Shown here: piece after piece, positions 1 to 10,530 of the stretch
How the letters are laid out: every line of letters begins with the position of its first letter
Position numbering within the stretch: the first letter of the stretch is position 1
From: Chara braunii
Taxonomy: Eukaryota; Streptophyta; Charophyceae; Charales; Characeae
Direction of reading: 5' to 3'
Assembly: GCA_003427395.1 (NCBI GenBank)
Contig: BFEA01000225.1
Location: forward strand, 123,822-185,043
DNA length: 61,222 nucleotides
The notes under the pieces: generated by a model
What the model saw: only the letters and a program-made list of their open reading frames with translations
Told to the model about the DNA's origin: nothing
Database searches by the model: none
Made by a program: the position numbers and the translations under genes

Positions 1-300
1 CTAAATGGCCTGAAAATTTACAGATGTGTACTTTACATAATACAAAACCCAATTAAAAAGTTTTAAAAAATAATAAAATTGTTTAGACCCCGAACTAAAG
101 TGAAAACAAAAAGTAAAAAGTGAAAAAATACGTGGGCGAGCACGTTTTGACACCGCCATCTTTGACGGTTTTTAATTCTTATTTGGCTTAGCCAAATAAC
201 TTGAAAATTTACATGTATGTACCTCACGTCATAGAGAACTCACCAAAAAACATTCAGAAAAAAATAATTATTTTTAGGCCCCGAAATATGTTTTGGCGGG
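1..300. repeat. AT-rich start with a diverged direct repeat and a small perfect hairpin
   Basis: Two diverged direct copies of an AT-rich segment are visible. Both begin TGAAAATTTACA (near 11 and 202, offset about 191 bp) and both end in a run resembling TAGRCCCCGAA. Between them, positions 179-199 form a perfect 9 bp hairpin, TTATTTGGC with a TTA loop and GCCAAATAA. No coding potential is seen and the family is not recognised. Confidence 0.55.
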
Positions 301-344
301 GGACGAACGCCGTCGGGTTCTGACCCCGTACGGGACCCCGAACG

Positions 345-388
345 CCCGTACGTACGGAGGTCTGCCCCGGGACCTCCGTACGTACGGG
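345..388. repeat. Perfect 17 bp inverted repeat (fold-back)
   Basis: Arms at 345-361 (CCCGTACGTACGGAGGT) and 372-388 (ACCTCCGTACGTACGGG) are perfectly complementary around a 10 nt spacer that contains CCCGG. The palindrome CCCGTACGGG lies just upstream at 325-334. This GC-rich fold-back sits in AT-rich DNA and is followed directly by (TA)n and (CT)n tracts. It could be the tip of a small fold-back or MITE-like element, but no target-site duplication was found. Confidence 0.75.
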
Positions 389-397
389 CTGGTGACC

Positions 398-400
<3 letters not shown>

Positions 401-439
<39 letters not shown>

Positions 440-455
440 GTAATTTGTTTATTTT

Positions 456-505
<50 letters not shown>
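401..505. repeat. (TA)n and (CT)n microsatellites
   Basis: An uninterrupted TA tract runs 401-438 and a CT tract 457-505, separated by an 18 bp AT-rich spacer. Translated ORFs across this block (RERERE, YIYIYI, SLSLSL) are low-complexity artefacts. Confidence 0.95.
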
Positions 506-508
<3 letters not shown>

Positions 509-3450
509 ATAGCTCGTGAATTCCCTCTAAGAAAAAAATATTTTGTCCTCATTATCATGAATTTGTTCAGGATTGTTGTCTCGCCTTTTTGCCATTGATT
601 TTGGTCGGTGACCATAAATCCACCTATATGCTAAGTTGTGCATTGTTGTATATGAAAGTACAGAATTGGTATTAAGTTTATACACTTATGTGTTTGTAAC
701 CCACTTATTTCAAATGTTACTTGCCTCCTCATTCTGTCATTTGTAATAGTTTAGATAGTAAGTTCTTATTTCCACAAGGTTTCGACTGAGTTCAAATTTT
801 GCATTGGTAAGTTAGATAAATATTTTTATGACACTAAATTTATTGGCCATAAAGCCCATAACCTTGTAATATTTTTATTATGGTTTTGCCTGAAAACTTT
901 AACCCACGTGATTGGGTTTTTATAAATTTGACTCTTCCTTATGTCGTTGCCTCATCCTTTACATATTCTTGTCTTGACTACGTTGCGTAAAAATATGAAT
1001 CCAAAGACAGAACCCCGATACTTATTTTCGAGATTATGATATTGTATTTCAGGACGATGTGGAACTAGGATTAGTGAGTAGTTGATAAAGATAAGATGTG
1101 TTGCATTGCATTAACTTTTAAACCACCCCTGCCTCCGAAGTGTGAAAAATTATGCAAGTTTGCTTTTCCTATTGACTGTGGGGTGAGTCTGACTTCGTCA
1201 CGGGCAACTGTTTTTCCAAAATATTGTGGGTGCAAACTTCAACGAATTTTCATGTTAAAATAATAATGCGGACGAAACAAACTGAAAATATTCATGAACA
1301 TAAGTTGAGCGCTGATCACTTCGAAATATATATTTGAGAAGTGAACGAAGATTTCTTCATGGCGAAAAGTTGACAAAAAAACAAAATATTGGAAGTAAAA
1401 ACATGTATTTGGAATTTTTTTATGCATTTTTAATCCTTATTGCAATCGATAGGCCCACGTTGTTATACTTCGGCGGGGCGGACTTAAGGAAGGGGGGGCG
1501 GTCATGTAAAATATAATTGGGAGTACTTATACCATAAAGTTAATTACCTCAACGATGCAAAAGCAAACAATATTTGTTTAATTGCACAACCAATTGAGGA
1601 ATATGTTTTTTTTTTTTTTCCTAAGTGGGCAACTGGCAAGGTTAAGTTTGTTAAATGAATTGACAAGAAGAAGGATAAGAACCAATTGTGAGGTAAAAAG
1701 GTTGTAACTTACTTACTTTTTTTTTTTTTTTTTTTTTAACAAAACAAGGCTCCATCTGTTCTGGGGGACAGCAGTCTGGGTGCTTATCACCGCCACGCAT
1801 GAGGGAACAAAAAGGGGGGCGGGGCGGGGAAAGAAAAGAAAAGAAAGATCTTGCCCTTGTAGCTCGAGACGCAAGGAAGGGGGTACTACCCCATATCTCA
1901 AGGCTTTCCTTCGTCAGTCAGGAAACGCGCAACGATACCCAGGTGCTGGTCCGGGGGGGACCTCTGGGAAAGGGGTGCAAGGAGGGTGGCGCTAGTAGTC
2001 TTCTTAGTCTGCCTGCTTGTTTACCGTTCTTCGGAAGAGAAAGTACCCAAGTGAAAACAAAGAGTATATCTACCACTAATCTTTTTGTCAAATAAAGCAA
2101 AAGCATACGCCTATGTTTCCTTAACCGACCACTAAAACACTCATGTGCAAGGTTTACCCGGCGTTAATCTATTTTGGCGAAATCAACTTCCTATGTCGAA
2201 CCTAATACTATTGTTTTGTTTAAGAAAACAACCTTCCTTCGGTTGAGCATGTAGTCTTGCCTAGTCTAAATGTCGATTTAGCATTATGTATTTATTACTT
2301 AAGAAATCACAAAAAATACTAGTTTGGTCAGTTTGTATAGTAGTGTAGACAACCCTATTGACAACCTAAGATACCGTATTACTATATTTTTATATTTGAT
2401 CCTTATGTAATTTCCCCAACATTTATCAATTTCAGCTTGGAATACTCTACTACTGTACATTAAGTCTCTAAACTATCTTGTCCACCTTGTCCTAACTATA
2501 CCCTAATTATACAAAACTAATTACCAATATCATAACATGAGGACGCATTTTGCAAAGACATACCAAATCTAAGTTGTTCGGGTCGTTCACCCTTAGAGAC
2601 AAGGGGTTCAAAAGGTGCCCAACGAGCCAAAAACCGTGTCTCACTACTGACGAACAAGTTTGTATTTTCAAGGTTATACAGATTGATAATTGTTTCTTTC
2701 CAAGGTGTTGGGCTTGTTTCAAGCCTTTGTAATATAATATGTAATGCATTATGATAAAATATACGAAATTACGGTTAATAAAATGTGTGAATCGTAACAA
2801 CGCACCCCGAAGCATAACTAAGGATGGCAAAACACGAAACACACGGAAATATGATATACAACAAAATGTGATGAAGCACGAGGAAACACAATAAAGTATG
2901 ATAACATGTGGTAAAGCATGTCAAACCGTTGTAAGGTATATTAACATACGACCAAATACAACAAGCATGATGACTACCAAAACGATCTGTAATGTTTTCC
3001 TTTGTTTGTCCCCGGGCGGCGTGGTTGGGGGAAGATTGTCCGGGTACCCTCCCGGGTGGCTAGGGGTAGACAGGGTCCGGACAGGGTTTCCATTGTTTCC
3101 AACGTATTGAAAAAAATAGATTTTTTTTATTATGAAATTGTAATACAAACAACGCTTGGCTAAGGATCACTTCGAAATTCCTTGTTAATTCTAAAATAAC
3201 AATAAATGAGAAAACATGAGTCGAAATGTACCTTTTAAAACCGCTTTAGTCATTGGTTATACCCTCAAACCCCCATCGACAACCCATCACAAACATGTAA
3301 GTTAAGAGCGGATTATGATTATTAAGGTAATCGAAGTCTTGGCCTGGTTTCTGTTTTTGGGGGGGGATTCTTGCCTTCTTTTTTACTCGTTTGGTTTTGT
3401 CGGGTGAACCCCCCTCTGCCCAATTAGGCCGGGTGTATCGGGTCCGGCAC
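506..3450. other. Unassigned AT-rich sequence, no gene seen
   Basis: About 2.9 kb without a convincing gene. It holds homopolymer T runs (1607-1619, 1717-1737), a G-rich stretch at about 1740-2040 and a G/C-rich patch at 3010-3090. All ORFs are near 110 aa or shorter, overlap on both strands and show no family motif. I see no member of the main hairpin-element family here. Confidence 0.5.
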
Positions 3451-3451
3451 G

Positions 3452-3484
3452 ATGTCGGTGAAAATACCCTTACAAAGGTATTCG
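3452..3484 (-). repeat. Palindrome family P, copy 1
   Basis: Read on the minus strand: AATACCTTTGTAAGGGTATT followed by CACCGACATC. It belongs to a seven-copy family, a short palindrome around TTGTAA followed about 3-6 nt later by CCGACAAC or a close variant. It lies on the far side of blocks B and R from element 1, in the same relative order as at 51690-52757. Confidence 0.7.
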
Positions 3485-3889
3485 CCCTAGTTTTTGCAAA
3501 TGACAAAGAATAAGTTTGATTTTGAGTTGCGCACGCCGGACGAAACGCGGTTGTGTCTTTGGTCTTCGTAGGCTAAGTGGTTGACTGGAGATGGAGAGTG
3601 TGTGGACGCCCAAACTTAAGACACGCATGATTTCTTTTTGTTGATGGTCATGAAGACGGCATGATCGTCTTTTGATTGGTTTGTTTGACGACGGCATGTG
3701 CGCTCGTACGAAGGACGACATTGACGAACATGTGGCTTTAAGTAACGGTCAGAGTATGCGAGAGAGTAGACGCGCAGTAGGTGTGAAGCTTGATGGTCGT
3801 GAATTTAGTTGATAGGCCGATATGTGGTTATAGAACGGTTCGACAGACCCGAGTGTTGCGTGGTATCTGCTTATATAGGTGCCCGCTTG

Positions 3890-4055
3890 TACTAAACTCA
3901 ACCTTGGGGCTAGCATTATTGGTTACGACATTGGAATTTCAACCGGGAGATTCAGGGATCGAGACCAGCGTGGCGATGATGGAGGAGTATTGGAGCGGCG
4001 AGGAGAAACCAAAGGGTGAGGACACGTTGAGGCTATCCCCCATGGTTTGCTGCCT
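3890..4055 (-). repeat. Dispersed repeat B, copy 1
   Basis: Shares ordered blocks with 52240-52425 in opposite absolute orientation: CTTGGGGCTAGCATTATTGG, GGAGATTCAGGGATCGAGA and GAGGCTATCCCCCATGGTTT. Strand is given relative to the neighbouring R copy. Indels relative to the other copy break any reading frame, so it is treated as a non-coding repeat of unknown class. Confidence 0.65.
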
Positions 4056-4149
4056 GTGGGATATATTATTATGTATTTTTATTGGTTTGACTTCTCTGAG
4101 TCAGGCGCGACACTGGAACCGATGGTGGTCAACGTACATGCAAACCGGT

Positions 4150-4430
4150 GGGTGATGAGGCTCAAGGTGGAAGAGCCTGAGTGGCGTATGCCTCTGAGGG
4201 TGTACCGCCGCCAGCCGCGATCTGTTGTAAGGGGTTTGGGGGTGAGCTCGTCTGTTGTGACCTAAGAGAGCGTGAACTGCGCCCGAGCAGGGCAACCGAG
4301 GGGCACAGTAGCGTAGGTCGCAGGTTGTGTTGGGCGCCAGTTGGCTATGAGGAACCCTTCCCCACTTCGGTTTTCAAAGTCCTCATTTGGATATTGCTAC
4401 TACCGCCAAGATCTGCATAGTGGCCGACTC
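4150..4430 (-). repeat. Dispersed repeat R, copy 1 (reverse)
   Basis: Reverse copy of a roughly 250 bp family. The 5' end of R on the minus strand reads AGATCTTGGCGGTAGTAGCA followed by a variant of ATATCCAAATG and a segment with AACTTTGAAAAC; inside are GGCACG-type and GCATGCTCACAC-type blocks in degraded form. Other copies lie near 9830, 10180, 31790, 51690 and 54190. No tRNA boxes or ORF are seen. Confidence 0.6.
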
Positions 4431-4434
4431 TCCC

Positions 4435-4904
4435 AGACCCATGCGTAGGGTCTTCTAGCAGAGCCGCGCCCTCGGTTCAGCAATCGGCAGGTTGTGCAAG
4501 GGCTTGTATGTTCAGGCCGAGAGGTGTTGAGCTCCTGCCCAAGCTAGGTGGCTAGGGGAAAACCTGATGGGGGCGCACAGTAATACAGATGAGTGAATCA
4601 TTCGTCAGACTTGGGTATAGGAGCGGAAGACCAGTCGAATCAGCTATTGACCGAATTTCCTCTGAGTTCTTTCTTAGAAGCAGTCGGAACTGGAAGGCGA
4701 TCTGTCATACGACCGGGAAGACACTACGCTAAGGTGAGGGCGATAGGAGAAGTTGAAGGCAAAAGCAACAAACGCGAAGAAGAAGGAAAACGTGTACTTG
4801 AATGAAAAAGATCGAGGAGGTGTGCACGAAGCATGCGCAAGGGGACGAAGTGCAAGGGAGCGTAGGCCAAGAGGTGAAGGCGTCAAAATAAACCCGTCCA
4901 GGTA
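4435..4904. other. Spacer upstream of element 1, one small hairpin
   Basis: Begins with the perfect hairpin AGACCC/GGGTCT at 4435-4453 (7 nt loop). The remainder, to the start of element 1, is mixed-composition sequence without a recognised repeat or gene. Confidence 0.5.
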
Positions 4905-5690
4905 CGTTCAAGCGCATCGGTCCCGCTAGGGGACCCTCCTGGCCGCGTCACCCAGGATTTGGCAGGACTTCCGTCGCGGAGAGCGAAGTGCCGCTCCGGC
5001 CGAGTGCGCCAGCCGTACCTCTCGCGAGTCCCTGCGACAGGACTGAGCCACGCGAGGCACCGCTTTACCTCCACCTGCGGGAGCTGTCACCATCCCTTAG
5101 GTGGGCGTATCCCCGTCGAGCTACTGAACCACATGCGAAAGTTTTTCGTATGCAATTGCAGAGGTGGCCCAGCCGAGGGCGTTTCTCGTTCGCTGTAGCA
5201 TAGGGGGTTACGCGCGGTCGAACGCCCAAGAAATCGAACCCGCACGCGAATCGACGTTTTGGGGGGCTGAGGTCCCAAATGCGACTCGGCGCCGGTCGAC
5301 TAGGACGCATCACGCACACTACGCGTACACCACAACACTCACATCTACCCACACATAACACATGGAAAAACACAAAACAAAACACAACATCACAACACTC
5401 CTAGTCCCTTCAGTATCTGACCCATAACTTCATGGTGTGGAAATCGGTAAGTGTCGCGCGCGCGGGTTAACATAAGGCCGCGCGACCACAGCACTTACGC
5501 ATATCGACCAACAATGCGGATTTTGCGTAAGCAATCGTGATGTCGGCGCACCATGTAGTGCCCATACCCGAGTGGCCTCGTTTAAGTCATAGGGTCGCTT
5601 TCGATGCTCAGGCGTCGGCTGAAGCGCACGCTAAAGGGGGTAAACCTGTAGCGAGCGCAAAAACCAGCCTGAGGGCCTTACCGTCTTGAG
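4905..5690 (+). repeat. 5' GC-rich module of element copy 1
   Basis: Starts AGCGCATCGG, directly followed by hairpin I (GGTCCC 4919-4924, GGGACC 4930-4935). Then come CTCCTGGCCGCGTCAC, CGCCAGCCGTACCTC, and hairpin II (CCTCTCGCGAGTCC paired with GGACT and CGCGAGG). The segment near 5600-5620 carries a GATGC/GCGTC hairpin where other copies have GACACT/AGTGTC. Corresponding hairpins in the other copies have different but still paired stems. Confidence 0.75.
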
Positions 5691-6180
5691 CACCCTGAGG
5701 TGTCCCAAAGGGTGCGTGGTAAGATGGTCCCTAGGGCAGGAAGGGATTCGGAGCGGTGGTGAGTTGTCTGGCGCATCACTAGCGACACGCTAATCCTTCC
5801 GCCCGGAACTTTATCGTTCCACCAAAGCAAATTAAACAAGGAAAGAGAAAAGGGGTGCTTGACGCTAGCAGAAGAAGACATGAATGCCCTGCCGGACCGA
5901 GTTGCTGGGGGTCAGTCCCTCCTCCTTGCGGCGCTTCTGTTTCCCTAGGGCAGTAAGTAGGTCAGAGTTGTGCGAAGGGTAATCCCTTCAGCCCCGAACC
6001 TAGGACCTGGGACTAACGTTTGACGATATAAAATAAAAAAGTAGAAGAGAGTCGTAAGCGTGCGGTCACATATCTTTGTGAGGGTTATCCGAGCGTACGC
6101 CTACTTTGACTATCAAAAAAAAAAAAAAAAAAAAAAAATCAGGATAGGAAAAAATCAATCGCAGTCAAACAAAGAGTTTG
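5691..6180 (+). other. Element 1 spacer with A24 tract
   Basis: Weakly conserved part of the element between the 5' and middle modules. A 24 nt poly(A) run lies at 6115-6138. No gene is seen. Confidence 0.45.
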
Positions 6181-6720
6181 TGTGGTAGTTCACTCTCACG
6201 GCAGTTGTGTGATTTGCCCATCTCAATCCAATTCACAACCAATCACCAAACTTTATCAAGGTTTCTCCACACATACCTGCGATCACACACATAATTCAAA
6301 CGACATCACACACACTAAAGGGGTCAACTTTTCAGCCTTCTGCAGCTCACACCCTGCCTTACGCACACAAGCCCAACCTTTTCCCCACCTTTCCATAACA
6401 AAGATACTCAGTCTTTAAAGAAATGACCATTTATAAAGAATCTTGGTGAAAACCCAAGAAAACAATAAACCAGCAAGGGTCAAGGCCTTAGGTTGAGAAG
6501 CAGAAGTAGTAGGAAAGTTGATTCGTAAATCGACGAATCAGCAACCGACCTGTTATCTATGATAACAAAAGAATAATCCTTAACAGGATTATGCTGGCCA
6601 GATCAATCCTTCAACCGAGTCACAAAGACCTGCATCACAGTACAGGCCAAAGAGAACCATTACTACGTTTACCTCACATGGAGAATACTTTCTAACTCGT
6701 ATCCTAGCTCCTCTACTAGT
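6181..6720 (+). repeat. Middle module of element copy 1
   Basis: Collinear with 47150-47760 and 56230-56880. Carries three short hairpins in the same order as other copies: TGTTATC/GATAACA (6551-6567), AATCCT/AGGATT (6575-6590) and CCTG/CAGG (6629-6646). The second is GATCCT/AGGATC in copy 6, and the third is CATGT/ACATG in copy 3 and CCTGT/ACAGG in copy 6, so both arms change together. Confidence 0.7.
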
Positions 6721-6985
6721 CTCAAACTTAGCTCCCCTTTTCTAATCTGGGTCCTGAGAAATTTGGCAGCATCTCCCCTATTCAGGGTGGACTTGCCAAG
6801 TTTCTCCTAGCATAAATTATTCTAACTCCTCGATTTTCTACGAAATTTCGGCAGCGCTTCCCGTAGGAAAAATGCCTTTTCAGAATTTCTGAAAGCCCAA
6901 AAATGACTAACTCTTTCAGATTTGTAGAAATTTCGGCAACGCTTCCCGTAGGAAAAGGAGGCTGCAAAGATTTATACAAAGTTAA
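6720..6985 (+). repeat. ~120 bp tandem units (GCTTCCCGTAGG type), copy 1
   Basis: Units carry AAATTTCGGCAGCGCTTCCC or the alternative AATTTGGCAGCATCTCCC, followed by GTAGG, and alternate between two types. Copy 1 has only about three units. The same array has about five units in copies 2, 3 and 5. The core can fold as TTCC-cgta-GGAA. Confidence 0.75.
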
Positions 6986-7370
6986 AAATAGGAAGACAAA
7001 GCAAAACTATACTTGGGACTAACTTCTGACGCTTACATTGGAAGATAGAATCAGTGATAGTCTGCACGACCTCTAGAAGAGAGCGTGAGCTAGCACTGAT
7101 CCTAACTCCTAGCAAAGCCAAGTCCTATCTTATCCCAAGTTTTTCTCCCATCATCCATCTTATCTGCCTATGACTCCAGCACTCAGCGAGCATCTAAAGC
7201 CACTAATCCTATCAGAACATGTCCCAGAGTGAGAGCCCGCAAACACACACACAAACAATCACAACGAACATCTCTCACCAACCCTCAGGTTTCTTTCAAC
7301 CTCATAGTTCGTTCAAAAAACCTCGTTATTCCCTTTTACATCCCCCTTTCCTATGGCATACGGTGAGACA

Positions 7371-8590
7371 AAGCCCTAACCCTAGGGTATGCTTGACCTG
7401 CCTAGGTACACGAGTAAGGCACGCACATTTGGACTGCCCTAACCCTAGGGTGTGCCCATAATGACAGGAACTATACACATAAGGCATATGCCTAACTAAC
7501 AACAAACGCATAGGACTAGGCTGCCCTAACCCTAGGGTATGCCAAGTCTGCTTTAAACAAAGTTAAACAAAGTTACATACGACATCATTCTAGACCATCC
7601 CTACCCAGGGGTAGGTCTAGCTTGCCTGAACATAAGTACAAACGACAAAAAGTTGAACCGCCCTAACCCTAGGGTACGTCCAACCCACAGCACATCAACG
7701 ACAAAGGCATATTACTAGGCCGCCCTAACCCTAGGGTACGCCTAGTTAGCCATACAATTTAAGTTACATAAGGCAATGTGATCAGGCTGCCCTGACCCTA
7801 GGGTGTACCTGATCTGCTTGAACAGTTATAAACACCGAAACGCTGGACCGCCCTAACCCTAGGGTACGTCCAACTTACATTAAACGACAAAGGCTTATCG
7901 CTAGGTCGCCCTAACCCTAGGGTACGCCTAGTTAGCCATACAACAAAAAATAGGGTACAAATACTTTCACAGACTTACGTTTTTCCTTCTCTTGTAAGGC
8001 AGTCAATCGGACCTTTCCAACTAGTGGAACTTCCGATTCAGCCTCATGTCTAGAAGGGGAAATAAAATCAGATTTATACTAACTCTCTGCTCCTTAGTGT
8101 TATCATGAGCATATAACTGAACCGCCCTAACCCTAGGGTACGTTCAGTCTGCCCAGTTACCTTCGTTTTACTCTTCATCTTTTTCCCTCTTCTTTAGTTC
8201 TACCTGACTCACTGACTGGTTTTCCCCACCCGGGGCGTTCAGTCTGTCAGAAGTATAAGTTCAAATTGTATATATATCAAGTTTTATACTCTGGTTGACC
8301 ATTTAGTTCATGGCTCATGGCTAAGCCACCCTAACCCTAGGGTACACTTAGTCTTATGTCGTTACTCCCTAAGAAGAAAACACGCACCACAACTCATTAA
8401 AATAAACACCAGGATTTTGAGCCTTCCCCACCCNGGGTGCCCGTCCTCCTGTTCAGAAACCCTCAAATAAAACAGCGACTGATCCTATCCCACCCGGGTG
8501 GACCAGCCATAAAAGTCATTCATTCAATACAGCAAACCTCAACAAAACATAGCACTGAGCCCACATCCACCCGGAGGGACTCAACCTGGG
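7371..8590 (+). repeat. Hairpin array A (CCCTAACCCTAGGG loops)
   Basis: About 15 units spaced roughly 55-110 bp (one gap of ~215 bp). Most loops contain CCCTAACCCTAGGG; the distal units have CCCACCCGGG-type loops. Stems differ by unit and stay paired: AAGC/GCTT (7371, 7391), GACTAGGC/GCCAAGTC (7514, 7541), CTAGACC/GGTCTAG (7590, 7614), ACTAGGC/GCCTAGT (7714, 7740), GATCAGG/CCTGATC (7780, 7808), ACTGAAC/GTTCAGT (8116, 8142). One unit (7433) has lost pairing. An ambiguous base occurs at 8434. CCCTAA blocks are not a telomere: they are isolated within separate hairpins. Confidence 0.85.
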
Positions 8591-8879
8591 TTTGACCCGG
8601 TCAGACGCATGCAAAAAATCCTTCATCCCACCTTCCCCCAATTTCTTTGTCTGAATTCTCTCAAAAGTTATCTGAATTCTCATATATACTTGTTTATTAA
8701 ACCTTTGCATCGCATGTCCTGACAAACATAGCAAACTAGAAAAAAGTAATAATCTTTCGTAATTATATTTAGATAACCAAATGAATAATAGTAGTTAGGG
8801 GAAAGGATCACACGCGTCAGGCGAAAGTTATACCTGAGTGTTCCCTGCCTCCAGAACCCCGCCTACTACTTTCCCCTGC

Positions 8880-9490
8880 TTGGTTTCGTTAAGAAACGAG
8901 CATAGTATAGCAGTTTATTCCCACCATAGCCTTTGGTCTGGTTGCTTTCTCCTTCCTTACCTGCAGATGTATCTAGCGCGAGATCGCGCCCAGATGCATC
9001 TGCCTTTATACCAGCTTGTTGAACTAAGCACGGGTTGCACACTGCTGTCCCTGCGTGCTTCCACCAGCGCCACCTGCTTTGGCCCATCACTCTACTTCAG
9101 GCAATGGCTCATCACCCCTCTAATCCTATTCGGATGCTCACACTCAATCCTCTCACACTTAGACGGGCCACAGATACCCTGGTCGTGCCCCTCTTTTCCT
9201 TAATCCGATAGCAACCCAACCGAGAAGTGAAGCTTCATAAGACTTTGCTGTCGGACCGGGTAGTCTTTAATACTCATCCTACTCGAGCTGTGACCGCTGG
9301 CCACGGCAGCGAACACACCAACCTTCTACTGGCCAGGATCAAAAGCTGCACACAACCACCCTTGCCTACGGGTCATGCTAATACTCCTTGTACCAAGGAC
9401 TGACCCGTGGGCACGGCACTGGGATATCCCCACGGAGCTGGGCAGCCCCGCCCCCGGGATGATTCAGACTTGCATCATCCACTTATCTAC
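8880..9490. other. Unassigned sequence downstream of element 1
   Basis: The 3' module of copy 1 stops shortly after CCAGAACCCC at 8850-8860. The next ~600 bp contain a 121-aa ORF (8838-9203) that overlaps the repeat end and shows no family motif. No gene is called. Confidence 0.4.
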
Positions 9491-9556
9491 TTCTTGGAGT
9501 TCGAACTCAGGTCTGTACTTCAACAGTTCTGTGTGTACCACTGAGTTGGCCCGTTG
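9491..9556 (-). mobile_element. tRNA-like SINE head
   Basis: On the minus strand the order is GGCCAACTCAGTGGTACAC (A-box-like), a 20-25 nt interval, then GAGTTCGAACTCC (B-box-like), matching the internal RNA polymerase III promoter of a tRNA-derived SINE. The anticodon arm is degenerate, so this is not a functional tRNA. No tail or target duplication was resolved. Confidence 0.6.
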
Positions 9557-9639
9557 TACCTGTCTACTCTGCCTTGGGACTGGTACCGCCCCAGCCCATA
9601 TCAATGGAAAATTATACTTTTACCCTTTATTCACCTGTT

Positions 9640-9708
9640 TCCAGCGGGGCTCGAACTTAGGTATGTATGTCAACCATTCATAGGTGTACCAACTGAGCTT
9701 AGCCCATT
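9640..9708 (-). mobile_element. tRNA-like SINE head, second copy
   Basis: Minus strand shows GGGCTAAGCTCAGTTGGTAC (A box) and AAGTTCGAGCCCCGC (B box) about 30 nt apart. It is similar to the copy at 9491-9556 and to A-box sequences at 19210 and 32660. Probably a member of the same SINE family. Confidence 0.65.
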
Positions 9709-9829
9709 GGTACCTTAGCCAGCCCCGGAACCAACGCCTGGGCCGCCCAACTGGAACCAAAGGGTATATGAAAATAAGTAAAAACAAAACAAAAAAAATA
9801 ACACAGCAAAACGGGGAGGGGTTCCATGT

Positions 9830-10530
9830 GACCAGCTGTGCACTCAGCACCGCTGCAGGCCTCCCTACAGTGCCCTGGGCCGTTCCGCCCCGGCACAGTT
9901 CACAACTTTCTGGCCCCAACGGGCATGCTCACACTGCGACTCCAAATCTGCGAAGTATGCAGATTTGTGACAGACTAAATTCGAGGCTTTGAGCATGGTT
10001 CGGGTCACACTGCTGTGCCTTTTCAGATGGGACAAGGCCCTACGTGCCTGCAGCAATGTCGGATTGGTACTTTGCTGGTCCCATGATGCCCGGTGTGCGG
10101 CCTATGTTCGGTTGTCGTGAAGAGTAGAGGAGTGCGGGGCCCGCAACCCTTGCAGCGTGATCCCAGGTGACGCAGGTCCCGCTGCATATCTTGGTGGTAG
10201 TAGCAGCTCTCAGATAGGAACTTTGAAGACCTGTGTGGCAAAGGGTTCCATGTGAACGGCTGCGCACAGTCAGTGTTGCTGAAGCGGCCACTGCCCCCAG
10301 TCTCCCGCCCTGCTGTGCCTAGGCACGGCTCACCATCTGCGGGTCCCAACCAGGCATGCTCACACCGCACCCCAAATCTGCGAAATATGCAGATCTGGGA
10401 TAGACCAACTTTTGAGGTTCTGGGCACGGTCAGGTCACATTGCTGTACCTCTTCAGATGGAACAAGCCTTGGCTGTCTGTAGGAACAACAAATTGGTGCT
10501 TCGCAGGTCGCACAGCACCATCCACAACTG
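9830..10530 (+). repeat. Dispersed repeat R, two tandem copies
   Basis: Two diverged direct copies about 415-425 bp apart (9830-10060 and 10180-10530). Shared landmarks are GTTCCATGTGAAC/GACC, GGCATGCTCACAC, AAATCTGCGAARTATGCAGA, CAGATGGRACAAG and the start TCTTGGTGGTAGTAGCA. Each includes a strong hairpin: CAAATCTGC (9943-9951) with GCAGATTTG (9959-9967) in the first copy, and ATCTGC/GCAGAT in the second. ORFs through the repeat are not conserved between copies. Confidence 0.7.

Larger units (their letters stand above)
4905..8880 (+). repeat. Hairpin-array element, copy 1 (full order of modules)
   Basis: Copy 1 of a long dispersed family seen at least six times in this window. Modules in order are: GC-rich 5' module, middle module with the TGTTATC/GATAACA hairpin (6551-6567), two or three ~120 bp units, hairpin array A, and a short 3' module that breaks off near 8880 after CCCTGCCTCCAGAACC. 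No ORF spans any module. The identity rests on collinear similarity to the copies at 46133, 54599 and (reverse) 17524. Class unknown: no LTRs, terminal inverted repeats or element proteins are seen. Confidence 0.75.

Noticed and set aside
7371-8340. Interstitial telomeric repeat
   Set aside because: CCCTAA words are isolated in loops 55-110 bp apart, each inside a different stem, not head-to-tail.
7371-8590. CRISPR array
   Set aside because: Conserved parts are loops with variable flanking stems, spacing is irregular, spacers are conserved between copies, and the genome is eukaryotic.
9640-9708. Functional tRNA gene
   Set aside because: A and B boxes are visible but acceptor and anticodon stems do not close; fits a SINE head.
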